Positions 34,142 to 43,873 of a DNA stretch of 64,000 nucleotides are shown one piece after another. Origin of the DNA: Azospirillum sp. 51_20. Its GTDB lineage: Bacteria; Pseudomonadota; Alphaproteobacteria; RF32; CAG-239. The number at the start of each line of letters is the position of its first letter. The stretch's first letter is position 1. A program made the translations under genes and the position numbers. The notes beneath the pieces were generated by a model. It worked only from the letters and a program-made list of their open reading frames with translations, was not told the DNA's origin and ran no database searches. The stretch spans positions 21,085 through 85,084 of the forward strand of contig MNTV01000020.1 of the NCBI GenBank assembly GCA_001917175.1, written 5' to 3'.

Positions 34142-34612
34142 ATGAGCGTCAGAATTCGCGCCAGAATAACCGGCCTGACGGAGGCCGCGGAAAAAATAAC
34201 CGGCCTTGATGACAGAAAGCAACTGGCCGACCGCATTGCCGGCGAGCTTGAAAGCGGAACAATCCGCCGCTTTCAGGAAGAAAAAGAACCGTCCGGCAAG
34301 CCGTGGAAAGCCAATTTGCGGGGTGGAAAAATCCTGAATTTCCAAGGTTTTATGAAAGACTCCATAACCACCTACGCCGAGGACGACTATGTCGAAATCG
34401 GTTCCAATCTGCCGTATGCCGGCGTTCATCAGACCGGTGCGGTAATAAAAGCCAGATTTTCCCGTTTTCTGCAATTCTGCGTGAACGGCCGCTGGGCGCG
34501 CAAATCGTCGGTCGAAATTCAGGCCCGGCCGTACCTGGGCGTTTCAAAAGATGACGAGAAGCGTATTCAGCTTTGTATCGGCGACTTTATGACGGAGGCG
34601 CTGCGTGGCTGA
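34142..34612 (+). CDS. Virion morphogenesis protein (Mu gpG family)
   Basis: Encodes 156 residues. GTIRRFQEEKEPSGKPWK, EIGSNLPYAGVHQTG and QARPYLGVS are characteristic of tail-completion proteins of the gpG/PF05069 family. It starts at the base after the gp36 stop and overlaps the following gene by 8 bp. Confidence 0.8.
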   Translation: MSVRIRARITGLTEAAEKITGLDDRKQLADRIAGELESGTIRRFQEEKEPSGKPWKANLRGGKILNFQGFMKDSITTYAEDDYVEIGSNLPYAGVHQTGAVIKARFSRFLQFCVNGRWARKSSVEIQARPYLGVSKDDEKRIQLCIGDFMTEALRG

Positions 34613-35219
34613 AAAATACGACAGTTTTGACCTGGAACCGCAGAGCGTCATTGAAAGCAAAATGACGGAGATTATCAGAGCCGCCTCCCAAAGCGGAGCG
34701 CTGGGCTACAAAATACCGGTGGTTGACAGTTACGGCGGACAGGTTGACGACGATCCGGAAGTGCTGGTCAAAAACAGCAGTCCGGCGGTTTGGGTGACTT
34801 ATGTCGGCGACAGCGACCCCGGCCGCAAACTGAATCGCCCGGACTGCGCGCTGACATATCTGATTATCGTTTATGTCCGCAACGTCAGAAACGAGAAAGC
34901 CTCGCGTTTCGGCGGCAGCAAACAGGCCGGCGCCTACAGGATATTAAATGACATCAAGCGGATGTTCATTGACCAGGATTTGGGGCTGCCGATTAAACCG
35001 TTTGAGTTTGTCAGCACCCGGCCGATTTATTCCGGGCGGCTGAAAGGTCACTTTACCAGCATTTACGGCATTACCTTCAAAACCCGCAGCTTTCTTTCCG
35101 TTTTGCAGAAAAAGGCCGCCGACCTGGACGATTTTCTGCGCCTGTTCAGTACCTGGACAATCGGGACGGAAAAGTCGGAATTCAATTTTAACGTAAGGAG
35201 TAAAAACAACCATGAATAA
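34605..35219 (+). CDS. DUF1834 phage protein (Mu gp37)
   Basis: Encodes 204 residues. PAVWVTYVGD, LTYLIIVYVRNVRNEKASR and RPIYSGRLKGHFTSIYGITFKTRS fit the family near the tail terminator position. Probably a tail terminator or connector. Confidence 0.75.
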   Translation: MAEKYDSFDLEPQSVIESKMTEIIRAASQSGALGYKIPVVDSYGGQVDDDPEVLVKNSSPAVWVTYVGDSDPGRKLNRPDCALTYLIIVYVRNVRNEKASRFGGSKQAGAYRILNDIKRMFIDQDLGLPIKPFEFVSTRPIYSGRLKGHFTSIYGITFKTRSFLSVLQKKAADLDDFLRLFSTWTIGTEKSEFNFNVRSKNNHE

Positions 35220-35412
35220 GATTTTTGTCAGACCCTGCAAAAAGGAGCTGATCGTTTTCAAACCGGACCGTACCCGTCTGCCGGCGGAAGGCGCCTGGGT
35301 CGAAGCTTCGACTTTCTGGCATCGCCGCATTCGCGACCACGAGGTGGAAGTCGTCAAGAACCCTCCCAAAACCGCAGCGGCCAAAGCTGCTTCAGCAAAC
35401 AAGGATAAATAA
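35212..35412 (+). CDS. DUF2635 protein (Mu gp38)
   Basis: Encodes 66 residues: FVRPCKKELIVFKPDRTRLPAEGAWVEASTFWHRRIRDHEVEVV is the full family core, followed by an Ala/Lys tail. It always precedes the sheath gene; role unknown. Confidence 0.8.
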   Translation: MNKIFVRPCKKELIVFKPDRTRLPAEGAWVEASTFWHRRIRDHEVEVVKNPPKTAAAKAASANKDK

Positions 35413-35413
35413 A

Positions 35414-36880
35414 ATGGCACAAATCGATTATAACGAAATCAGTAATACGAAAGTCCCGGGCTGCTATTGCGAAATTGACAATTCGCTGGCCAGCGCCGGC
35501 CTCTCCGGCAAACCGTCGGTCGGTCTGTTAATCGGCCAGGCCTTAGACGGTACGTTGGGCAAAAATACCCTTTCCGGCGTCATCAGCGATGCCGACCAGC
35601 TTATCGCTCTGGCCGGCGAAGGTTCCGAACTGCACCGTATGGCCAAGGCCTGGAAAGAGAAGAACACGGCCAACAAGCTTTATGTCATCGCCCCCGACCA
35701 GTCCGAAGGCGTGGCCGCCGTTTATAAGCTGACGTTGACCGCGGAAGATGTCAAGGCCGGCATGGTCAATTTGATGATTGCCGGGCGCGAAGTCCGTCTG
35801 ACCGTCAACGAGGGCGACGAGGTTGCGGACATTACCGCCGCGCTGATTGAAAAAATCAACGCCAACAGGCAAATTCCGGCAACGGCGGCCGAGGTGTCCG
35901 ACAAACCGGCCGAGTTGACGCTCACGGCCAAGCATAAAGGGGAAGCCGGAAACTATATCGACATTCGCTTTGATTATTATGAAGGCGAAGAAACGGCTGC
36001 CGGCGTCAAGGCCAGCGTTACCCAGGAAACGAAAGGTTCCGGCAACGTTTCCCTGGCGGCAACCATCGCCGCCATCGGCGACGGATATTTTACCGACATT
36101 GTCACGTCATACACCGACGCCGCCAACGTGCGGCTGTTAAAAACCGAGCTTTCCCGCCGCTATAATGCCATGGTCTGCAACGAATCGGTCGTTTACTACA
36201 CTCTTAAAGGCACGTTAAACGAGATGTTAACCGGTGTTGACGGCGTTAATCATCAATGCGTTTCTCCGATTATGGATTACAAATCGCCGAACATGCCGGA
36301 AGAACGCGCCGCCCGGTTTGCGGCGATTGCAGCCTATGAATTCCAAAAGGATCCGGCCCGCCAGCTCAGCACTCTGGTTCTGGACGGCGATTTGCCGGCC
36401 AAGGAAGAACTGACGGCCGACGAACGCAACATGCTGCTTGAAGCCGGCATCTCGACGCTTGTTACCAATGCCAGCGAACAGACCGCGATTGAGCGCGAAG
36501 TTACGTCATACCGTTACAACGACCGCGGCGTAGCCAATGACAGCTATTTTGACCTGCCGACGGTTAAAACGCTTATTTACCTTCGTTATTCGTACCGCGA
36601 CCGGATTTTGAACAAGTACGGCCGGTATAAGCTGGCAGACGACGGTTATGACGTCCAGCCGGGACAGGCGATTGTTACTCCGTCGATTTTGACCGCGGAA
36701 GTCATTGCCCTGGCCGAAGACTGGCAGGCTGCCGGTCTGGTCGAGGATATTTCGGCGTTCAAAGAATCAATTATTTCAATGATTGACTCTTCCGACAAAA
36801 ACCGCGTTAACCAGCTTTTCCAGCCCAACATCATGAACAATCTGCGGCTGGTTGCCGGCAAACTGCAATATATTTCCTAA
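35414..36880 (+). CDS. Contractile tail sheath (Mu gpL)
   Basis: Encodes 488 residues. GCYCEIDNSLA...VGLLIGQ at the N-terminus, a surface domain with a TAKHKGEAGNYIDIRFDYY segment, and the C-terminal subtilisin-like sheath domain (LPTVKTLIYLRYSYRDRIL, IVTPSILTAEVIALAEDWQ). It marks the phage as a contractile-tailed myovirus type. Confidence 0.88.
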   Translation: MAQIDYNEISNTKVPGCYCEIDNSLASAGLSGKPSVGLLIGQALDGTLGKNTLSGVISDADQLIALAGEGSELHRMAKAWKEKNTANKLYVIAPDQSEGVAAVYKLTLTAEDVKAGMVNLMIAGREVRLTVNEGDEVADITAALIEKINANRQIPATAAEVSDKPAELTLTAKHKGEAGNYIDIRFDYYEGEETAAGVKASVTQETKGSGNVSLAATIAAIGDGYFTDIVTSYTDAANVRLLKTELSRRYNAMVCNESVVYYTLKGTLNEMLTGVDGVNHQCVSPIMDYKSPNMPEERAARFAAIAAYEFQKDPARQLSTLVLDGDLPAKEELTADERNMLLEAGISTLVTNASEQTAIEREVTSYRYNDRGVANDSYFDLPTVKTLIYLRYSYRDRILNKYGRYKLADDGYDVQPGQAIVTPSILTAEVIALAEDWQAAGLVEDISAFKESIISMIDSSDKNRVNQLFQPNIMNNLRLVAGKLQYIS

Positions 36881-36892
36881 ACGAGGCGTTAA

Positions 36893-37258
36893 ATGAAAAA
36901 AAGCACAAATCCGTATCAGAAATTCGGCGAAGGTTCGATTAAAACCGACGCCAAAAGCTGGGACGCCACCGAATTAAGCTATTCGCTTTCGGGCGTCATC
37001 CGCAACAAAACCGACAACGGCCAGGGTTTTTCCCATAAAACCCAGGGCGGCTGGGTCAAGTTCAAAATCGAGCTGTCGGCCGGCCTTTCCATTGACGAGC
37101 TGATGGCGATGGACGACGTGACCGTGGTCTGGACAACTGACACCGGTCAAAACTACACCGCCGCCCACGCTTGGCAGGACGGCGAAATTGAAGTTGTGGC
37201 CGGCGGCTTTGAAGTAACATTCTGTTTCAAAAAGCATCAGGAGATTATCAATGGCTGA
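36893..37258 (+). CDS. Tail tube protein (Mu gpM)
   Basis: Encodes 121 residues directly after the sheath. The beta-rich sequence with DDVTVVWTTDTGQNYTAAHAWQDGEIEVVAGGFEVTF is typical for Mu-type tube proteins. Overlaps the next start by 8 bp. Confidence 0.82.
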   Translation: MKKSTNPYQKFGEGSIKTDAKSWDATELSYSLSGVIRNKTDNGQGFSHKTQGGWVKFKIELSAGLSIDELMAMDDVTVVWTTDTGQNYTAAHAWQDGEIEVVAGGFEVTFCFKKHQEIING

Positions 37259-37610
37259 CATTGAATTTGATTTGTTTGACGGGCTTTGCGTCAACGGCGT
37301 CGAGAACAAACACGTTGTTATGCGCGGGCTGACCGCCGGCGACATTATCGCGGCCGAAGAGGGCAGCGAAATCTGCTACCACACGGCGCAAGGCCCGGTG
37401 GTTCTGTCCTCGCCGATTAAGGCGATGGTTATCGCCTTAAGCCGGGTTGTTCAAAGTATCGGCGACATCAAGAAGGTTTCGCAGACAGAACTTAAAATGT
37501 TGACGGCCAGGGATTTCGACCTTTTGCAAAACAAATATCTGGAATTGAGAGGTGTCGAAAATCTGGCCGAAATGGGGCGAGATTCTGAGCCATTACAACA
37601 AAACGCTTGA
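37251..37610 (+). CDS. Tail assembly chaperone, first frame (Mu gp41)
   Basis: Encodes 119 residues: GVENKHVVMRGLTAGDIIAAEE and a helical C-terminus. Between tube and tape measure, this position encodes the chaperone for tape-measure loading. A second short frame overlaps its end in the -2 (equivalent to +1) register, as reported for phage Mu. The candidate shift region is the GGGGCGA run near 37574-37580. Confidence 0.75.
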   Translation: MADIEFDLFDGLCVNGVENKHVVMRGLTAGDIIAAEEGSEICYHTAQGPVVLSSPIKAMVIALSRVVQSIGDIKKVSQTELKMLTARDFDLLQNKYLELRGVENLAEMGRDSEPLQQNA

Positions 37611-37734
37611 TGCCGTTTTAGTAATGGCTCGCACGCTTCACTTCAGCGAACAGGATATTCTGAATATGCCCTATGTCCGCGTTCACCGCTATTTTAGACG
37701 CTATGCCAAGATGATGAAAGAACCGAAAAAATGA
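37552..37734 (+). CDS. Tail assembly chaperone, frameshift extension
   Basis: A 60-residue frame overlapping the end of the first chaperone gene. Its useful part after the overlap reads WGEILSHYNKTLDAVLVMARTLHFSEQDILNMPYVRVHRYFRRY. It has no good ribosome site of its own, so it is probably made as a fusion by programmed frameshifting. Overlaps the tape-measure start by 4 bp. Confidence 0.65.
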   Translation: MSKIWPKWGEILSHYNKTLDAVLVMARTLHFSEQDILNMPYVRVHRYFRRYAKMMKEPKK

Positions 37735-39631
37735 CAACCCCGAATTTAACTGCTTCCCTGCGCCTGGACTTGTACGGCAACTTGATGTCGCAATGCCGGG
37801 TCTTTGCCGGCCGGCTTAATCAGCTGAGCGCGTCGGGCAGCCGCAGCATGGCGGTCTTGTCCAAAGCCGCGCAGATGGCAGACCGGGGCATTGACCGTTT
37901 AACCAACCGTTACACGGCCGCGGTTACGGGAATCGGAACGGCAATGGCTGTCAAAAACGTGTCTTCGCTGCAAATGCGCTTAACCCGGCTCGGTATTCAG
38001 GCCGAACGTTCGACAAAGACATGGAGCGTTTGAATACCCAGATTAACCGGGTGGCGCAGCAGCGCGATATTAACGTCGATCCGTCGGAAATCATTGCCGC
38101 GATTGAAAAAATCGTCAGCAAAACCGGCGACATGGACTTTGCGGTCGAGAATATGGAAAATCTGGCTTATGCCATCCAGGCCGCCGGAGCGGCCGGCGAA
38201 GACGTCGGCGCCATGGTCGGCGACATTTATCAAAAATTCGGCATTGACCAGCCGGAAAAAATCCGCGTGGCCATCAGCAAACTGGTCAATCAAGGCAAAA
38301 TGGGCGCTTTTGAGCTGAAAGACCTTGCCACACAGGGCGAACGCCTGATGTCCGCTTATGCGGCAACCGGCAGAATCGGGCAAATCAGCCTGGACGAAAT
38401 GGGCGCCCTGGCGCAAATGGCCCGCCAGTCTACCGGTTCGCCGGAGCAGACGACGACGGCGATTGAAGCGCTGATTCGCAATTTTAACGACCGCACCCGT
38501 CAGAAAATGCTTTCTTCGGCCGGCATCAAGCTGTTTGACGACACCGACCCGAACAAAATGCGGTCGGTCATCGACATTGTCAAGGATTTAGTCCGGCTGA
38601 CAAACGGCAGCCAGACGAAAATCAGCGGCGTTTTGGATGAAGAGGCGATGAAAGCCGTTCGGGCGGTTATCATCGAATATAACAAAACCAAGGATTTTAA
38701 GAGCCTCGACAGCTTTTTGAAAGCCAGTTCGGACAGCGCCGCGCTGCTGCAAGACGCCGCCCGCGCCGCTTCCAAGTTTGACCCGAACATAACCAAAATG
38801 CGGGCAACTTTCCGGGAATTCATCTATTCCAAAATGGAACGTTCGCTTAACAGTTTTGCACGAGCCGTCAATTCCGTAGACCACGAGAAAATGCAACGTT
38901 ATCTGAACAATACCGCAAAAATTCTCGTCGGCGTCGGAACGGCGCTGGCCGCATACAAAACGGCAAAGTTCGGTTTTGGTGTTTACAGCTTTTTAAAAAA
39001 TCCGATGCAGGCCGTCCGGGGCGGCGTCAAAGGCGGTGCGCTGGGGTCGATTGCCAGCATGTCGGCGCCGTTGCCGGTTTATGTCGTCAATGCCGGCGCT
39101 CTGGGTGCGGGCGGCGGTGATTTTCTGGGCGGCGGTTCAGGGAAAAGCGGCAAATTCGGCCGTGTCGGCCGGTTTATGGCCAGACACCGCGGTCTGGCGC
39201 GGGCGGTCGGTTACGGCAGCAAATTTTTAAAATACGGCGGTCGGGCCTTGGGCGGCCTCGGCGTAGCCTATTCGGCCTATGAACTGACAAAAGCCGAAAA
39301 TGCCACACAGGTCGGCGGCAGCCTCGGCAGCATTGCCGGCGGACTGATAGGCGCAATCGGCGGGCCTTTGGGCATGGTTGCCGGCGCTTATATCGGAAAC
39401 TATCTGGGTGAAAAAATCGGCAGCTTTTTTGACGACGTTCCGCAGCAAAGTGCCGCCGTTATGCGGCAGGAAGCGGAAAAATCCGTAAATCGCTCGGAAA
39501 CAAAGGTACAGATAGGCTTTGAGGAACCGAGCATGTGCCGGCTCAAGGTTAATTCGATTCAAACCGACGACGGGCCGGACAGCAACACCGACGTCGACTT
39601 GTCTTTGGGAGGACGGCAAATTGTTAGCTAA
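37731..39631 (+). pseudogene. Tail tape measure protein, interrupted by a one-base frameshift
   Basis: The first 100 residues (37731-38033: SLRLDLYGNL..GIDRLTNRYTAAVTGIGTAMAVKNV) read in one frame and stop at TGA 38031. The remaining 536 residues (38021-39631) read in the -1 frame. The join lies in GAACGTTCGACAAAGACATG, where one extra base would restore the frame. The long part has helical repeats, a membrane-like Ala/Gly-rich section (about 340-420 of the second frame) and AGAYIGNYLGEKIG. Tape-measure proteins set tail length and are normally one chain. Confidence 0.75.
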
Positions 39632-40784
39632 ATTCGGAGGCGTTGAGTTCCACGTCAAGAAAATAGATTACGGCCGCAGCGTTAAGATTGCGGAGGCGAG
39701 TTTTTTGGCCGACGACAACAAAAGCCAGGTCAATGAACCCGACAACATCGACTTTAAAATTCAGGGCTTTATTTACGGCCGCGAAGTTGAAAACGTCAAA
39801 CGCCGGCTTGAAGCCGCGTTGAGCCGCAAGCAAGGCCTGCTGGTTATGCCGGACGGCCGCTCGGCACAGGTAAAGACGGATGAAGGCGGCTGGCGCATCA
39901 GCGGAGATGACGAGAACGAGGGATATTATCTGCTGGATCTGAATTTTAAGAAAATCGACGCCGACAACCTGTCCCTGCAAATCATTGAGCTGAAGGAAAT
40001 TGACGAGGAGAAAGTGGCTGCCGGTCAGGCGGAAACTGAAAAAAACATTCTGGCGGAGTTTGACGAGAAATTTACGTTCGAGGGCTTTCCCAACTTTGTC
40101 AAAACCCAGAGTTTCGACAGCATAACCAGCATTGCCGGAAAAATTTCAAAGTTGACGGCAGACAACCTGATCGGACAGATTGTCGACCCGATAACCGGAA
40201 ATCTGGACATTTTGGCGGCGGCTGCCGGCGGCATCAGCAACGCGATAATGAGCTATCTTAAGCTGGGCGACACTTTCGGCGCGGAAAAAGACTATTTTGA
40301 CACTTACATCGGCATTGCAGGGCTGCAAAGCGAAGTTGACTACCCGGAAATCAACGACGAATCTCTGTTGCAGGTTTATACGAACGCCAAGGCCGTTCAG
40401 CAGCTGGTAAATCAGGAGGCTGTCGTTCAGGCGGTGTTTGAAGCGTCGACCAAAAAGCAGTATGACAACCGCAAACAAATTGAACAAACGGTTGAAACCA
40501 TTCAGAAAACGGCAGAAACGGTTCTGTTTGACACCGACAACATCGTTGTCCAGACGCAGATTTCCGATTTGGTCAATCTGGGAATTAAACTTATCCGCAA
40601 AAAGCATGCGGTCAAAATCCGCAATGTCCGGTTTAACCGGAGTTTTCCCGCCGTGGTTATTGCCCACGAGCTTTACGGCGCCGAAAATATCGAAGATGCG
40701 GAGGCCCGTCTGGTCAAACGCAACGAAATCCGGCACGCCCTGTTTTGCCCCGCCGGCGAGGAACTGGAGGTGGAAGATGTATAA
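39621..40784 (+). CDS. DNA circularisation/tail protein (Mu gpN)
   Basis: Encodes 387 residues from TTG 39621, chosen because GGAGG lies 8 nt before it and no ATG occurs at the conserved N-terminus LAKFGGVEFHVKKIDYGRSVKIAEASF. The following segment QGFIYGREVENVKRRLEAALSR is typical of gpN-family N-termini. In Mu, gpN is needed for tail assembly and for protein-mediated DNA circularisation after injection. Overlaps the tape-measure stop by 11 bp. Confidence 0.75.
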   Translation: MLAKFGGVEFHVKKIDYGRSVKIAEASFLADDNKSQVNEPDNIDFKIQGFIYGREVENVKRRLEAALSRKQGLLVMPDGRSAQVKTDEGGWRISGDDENEGYYLLDLNFKKIDADNLSLQIIELKEIDEEKVAAGQAETEKNILAEFDEKFTFEGFPNFVKTQSFDSITSIAGKISKLTADNLIGQIVDPITGNLDILAAAAGGISNAIMSYLKLGDTFGAEKDYFDTYIGIAGLQSEVDYPEINDESLLQVYTNAKAVQQLVNQEAVVQAVFEASTKKQYDNRKQIEQTVETIQKTAETVLFDTDNIVVQTQISDLVNLGIKLIRKKHAVKIRNVRFNRSFPAVVIAHELYGAENIEDAEARLVKRNEIRHALFCPAGEELEVEDV

Positions 40785-41751
40785 GATAGAACTTCGCACG
40801 TCGGCGGTCAGTATGTTTAATTTTACGGATTTTCATATTCAAAAATCTGTTTATCAACTGGCCAATACCGGAACTTTCATCGCCTTGAAAAAAGACGTAA
40901 ACGACCTGAAGCGTCTTAAACAGTCGTTAAAAATCGGCATGCCGGGACAGATCCGCATTGACGACGAAATTGCTCTGACCGGTTTTGTCAGCGAATGCCG
41001 TCCGGGCTATTACCAAAAAGAACCGTGCCTGACGGTAAAGATCAATTCGGAAGCTTCCCGGCTGGTCGGCGCCAGCGCCGGCCGCGGCCATTATTACATC
41101 CGACAGTCCTTTGTTTCGATTGCGCAGGATTTGATTAAGGATTTCAACATTGCGCTGAACAATCGTTCGTCCAACCGGGAACTGGTTCCCGAATTTGTAG
41201 TTTCCGCCGGTGATGACATCGACGTCGTGCTTAACAATCTGGCGCTTTTGACCAACACCTTTATTTATTCGGACAATGACGGCAGCCTGGTCATTGCCGA
41301 CCGTATACAAAAACGGCTGACAAATTCGGTGCTGATGACCGGAGAGAATATCAGCGATATCAAGTTTTATCAAAACGCCTACAGCGATTTTGAACAGGTG
41401 GTTTTGCACCGGCAGCAGGCTTTGAACGACGATTTGACTTTGGCGGAAATTATAAACAGCAGCCGGTCGGAAAACTCCCGGGGCACAAAACGGCAGAAAC
41501 ACAAAACCGTCGACCTGGTCACGACGTCTTTGTTGAGTGCCGTTCGGGAAGGACTGGAAGACGCTTCTTTCGACTTTCAGGTCATCGGTTCGTCGCTGAA
41601 AACCACCGAAGGCCGGCTTTATGACGTCAATACTCCGATTATTGTCCGCGACGACTGGCTGGAGCTGAACGACACCTATCTGATTACCGACCTTTATCTG
41701 CGCGGCGGCGAAGCCGGTTATCAGGCAAAGCTAAATCTGGAGGAACTTTGA
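40777..41751 (+). CDS. Baseplate hub (Mu gpP / gp44)
   Basis: Encodes 324 residues from ATG 40777 (GGAGGTGG upstream, 8-bp overlap with gpN). The beta-rich hub segments include IRIDDEIALTGFVSECRPGYYQK, TFIYSDNDGSLVIADR and a C-terminal REGLEDASFDFQVIGSSLKTTEGRLYDVNTPIIV. The protein forms the centre of the baseplate. Confidence 0.8.
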   Translation: MYKIELRTSAVSMFNFTDFHIQKSVYQLANTGTFIALKKDVNDLKRLKQSLKIGMPGQIRIDDEIALTGFVSECRPGYYQKEPCLTVKINSEASRLVGASAGRGHYYIRQSFVSIAQDLIKDFNIALNNRSSNRELVPEFVVSAGDDIDVVLNNLALLTNTFIYSDNDGSLVIADRIQKRLTNSVLMTGENISDIKFYQNAYSDFEQVVLHRQQALNDDLTLAEIINSSRSENSRGTKRQKHKTVDLVTTSLLSAVREGLEDASFDFQVIGSSLKTTEGRLYDVNTPIIVRDDWLELNDTYLITDLYLRGGEAGYQAKLNLEEL

Positions 41752-42435
41752 ATGTCACAAATCAACCTTATGCAAAAGCTGATTGATATTATAGCCGTAC
41801 GGGTTTTTGAAATGATACGTCTGGGCGAAGTCAAACGGCATCAGGGCGGCAAGACCCAAAGCTGGCAGATTGAAACCGCCGCCGGGGAAACCGTCGAAAA
41901 CGCCAAACATCTGGAACCGTTCGGTTTTACGAGCCAGGCGCCGGTCGGGTCGGAAACCCTGATTTTTAACGTTCAGGGCAGCAGGATTAACAACGTTGTC
42001 CTCAATATCGGCAATCGCGAGCTGCGGTTCCAAGAGTTAAAAGACGGCGAAGTCGCCATGTATGACACTTCCGGCAATCTGCTGCATTTCAAAAACGGCG
42101 GCATAATTGATTTTAAAGCCGCCGATACGATGAAGCAGACGGCGCAGACCATAAATATCAGCGGTTCGGCGGCTGTCAACGTCAACACCAAGAGCGCCGC
42201 CGTGTCAACCGACAGCCTGACGGTCAAGGCCAAGACCGCGTCGATTGACGCCGACACGACAACGGTCAAAGCCAAAACCGCCACGGTTGACGCCGAAACG
42301 ACCACGGTCAACGGCAAGGTCAATCTTGCCGGGGGCGGTCAGCCGGTGGCCCGTCTGGGCGATACGGTCGAGGTCGATCCGAATACGCACAAAGGCACCA
42401 TAACCGGCGGTTCTACGGAGGTCACGGCAGGATGA
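41752..42435 (+). CDS. Baseplate spike (Mu gp45)
   Basis: Encodes 227 residues. The N-terminal OB-like domain is followed by repeats of the form T.SIDADTTTVKAKTATVDAETTTV, matching the triple-stranded beta-helix of gp45, and a closing QPVARLGDTVEVDPNTHKGTITGGS. This trimeric needle pierces the outer membrane. Confidence 0.85.
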   Translation: MSQINLMQKLIDIIAVRVFEMIRLGEVKRHQGGKTQSWQIETAAGETVENAKHLEPFGFTSQAPVGSETLIFNVQGSRINNVVLNIGNRELRFQELKDGEVAMYDTSGNLLHFKNGGIIDFKAADTMKQTAQTINISGSAAVNVNTKSAAVSTDSLTVKAKTASIDADTTTVKAKTATVDAETTTVNGKVNLAGGGQPVARLGDTVEVDPNTHKGTITGGSTEVTAG

Positions 42436-42833
42436 TTTTAAATTGTGACGACATTGACATTGCGCTGATTAAAGACCCGAAGGTCAAAGCGGTTCTTATC
42501 TGCCTGTTTACAGATGCCCGGGCAACGGCCGACGAATTGCCGAGCTATATTCAGGAAAACCGGGGATGGTGGGGCGACGGCATCGAAGTCAGCATAAACG
42601 ATAAAAAGGAGCTGATCAGCTGGGGGTCGCTGTTATGGACGCTGAAGCGGGCCAAGATGTCCGGGGACATTTTAACCACGGTCAGGGAACAAATCAAAAA
42701 TGCTCTTAATCCGTTGGTTAAATCCGGTTACCTTGCCGAACCGCAAATTACGGTCAGCAAGGAAGGCGACCGGCTGAACTTTGTTTTGCAGTTTGAAAAC
42801 GAAACCATTGACATACAAGGAGTTGAGTTATGA
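42432..42833 (+). CDS. Baseplate wedge protein (Mu gp46)
   Basis: Encodes 133 residues. FTDARATADELPSYIQENRGWWGD and GSLLWTLKRAKMSGDILTTVREQIKNAL are gp46-family signatures (related to T4 gp25). Overlaps both neighbours by 4 bp. Confidence 0.85.
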   Translation: MILNCDDIDIALIKDPKVKAVLICLFTDARATADELPSYIQENRGWWGDGIEVSINDKKELISWGSLLWTLKRAKMSGDILTTVREQIKNALNPLVKSGYLAEPQITVSKEGDRLNFVLQFENETIDIQGVEL

Positions 42834-43873
42834 CAGATTATCCGGTTCCGAGCTTAAAAGAGAGTATAGAGGCGATAGAGAAGTCCTATGACGCAAAACT
42901 GACGCTTGAAGAATGCCCGGTTGACGAGCGCAAGGCGGAAGCGCGGGTTCTCGGCTATGCCGTCAACTCTTTGCACGGACATATTCAATACCAGGGCAAA
43001 CAGATTTTTGCGGATTCCTCAAATCACGAAAATTTATTGAAACACGGGGCGGAAATCGGGCTTTTTCCGAAGACGAAAACCAACTCTGTCGGTTCCGTTT
43101 CCGTCAATGCCGTTGTCGGTTCAGTCATTCCGGCCGGCACCGTTCTGTTTAGGCCCCTGGATAACCGTCAATATGCGGTAACCGAGGATACGACGGTAGA
43201 GGCCAGCCCGCAGGTCGTTAATGTCCGGGCGTTGGAAGCCGGCGCCGCCGGCAATGCCGAGGCCGGGGAAATCCTTAATTTCTCGGTTGTCCTTTCCGGC
43301 GTTGACAACAAGGCTACGGTCATTCTTATCGGTTCCGGCGCCGACGATGAAACCGACAAGGATTTTGCGCTGCGGATACATCAGACGCTGCAAAGCATAT
43401 ATCACGGCGGCAACGACAACGATTATGTCAAATGGGCGCTGCAAGTCGAGGGCGTCAATCAGGCCTGGGCTTACCCTTGCGAACAGGGGGTTGGTTCAAC
43501 GGTCGTGCGGATTATGACGCCAAACGGCTTCCCGGACGGCATTCTGTTGCAAAAAGTAGCCGACTATATCGATACCAAACGGCCGCCGACCTATAACAAC
43601 TTTTTTGTCGTGTCGCCGATAGAACGGCCGATTGACCTGACGATTTCCGGCCTTCTGCCGGATACGCCGGAGATGAGGGCAGCGGTTCAGTCTGCCGTTA
43701 AAAACTCGTTTAACACCAATCGCAAACCGGGCGGAGAAGTTACGACGGCGCAGCTGAACTCGGCCATTTTGTCGGTGCTGGGGCTGAAAGACTATCACTT
43801 GGACGCGCCGACCGCAAACATTCAGCTGGGTACCGGTGAAATTGCCGTTTTGGGAGAAATAACGTGGATTTGA
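42830..43873 (+). CDS. Baseplate J-like protein (Mu gp47)
   Basis: Encodes 347 residues. The N-terminal KHGAEIGLFPKTKT, then the J-domain with VRALEAGAAGNAEAGEIL and VDNKATVILIGSGADDETDKDFALRIHQTLQSIYHGGNDNDYVKWAL, and VRIMTPNGFPDGILLQKVADYID. It builds the baseplate wedges. Confidence 0.88.
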   Translation: MTDYPVPSLKESIEAIEKSYDAKLTLEECPVDERKAEARVLGYAVNSLHGHIQYQGKQIFADSSNHENLLKHGAEIGLFPKTKTNSVGSVSVNAVVGSVIPAGTVLFRPLDNRQYAVTEDTTVEASPQVVNVRALEAGAAGNAEAGEILNFSVVLSGVDNKATVILIGSGADDETDKDFALRIHQTLQSIYHGGNDNDYVKWALQVEGVNQAWAYPCEQGVGSTVVRIMTPNGFPDGILLQKVADYIDTKRPPTYNNFFVVSPIERPIDLTISGLLPDTPEMRAAVQSAVKNSFNTNRKPGGEVTTAQLNSAILSVLGLKDYHLDAPTANIQLGTGEIAVLGEITWI

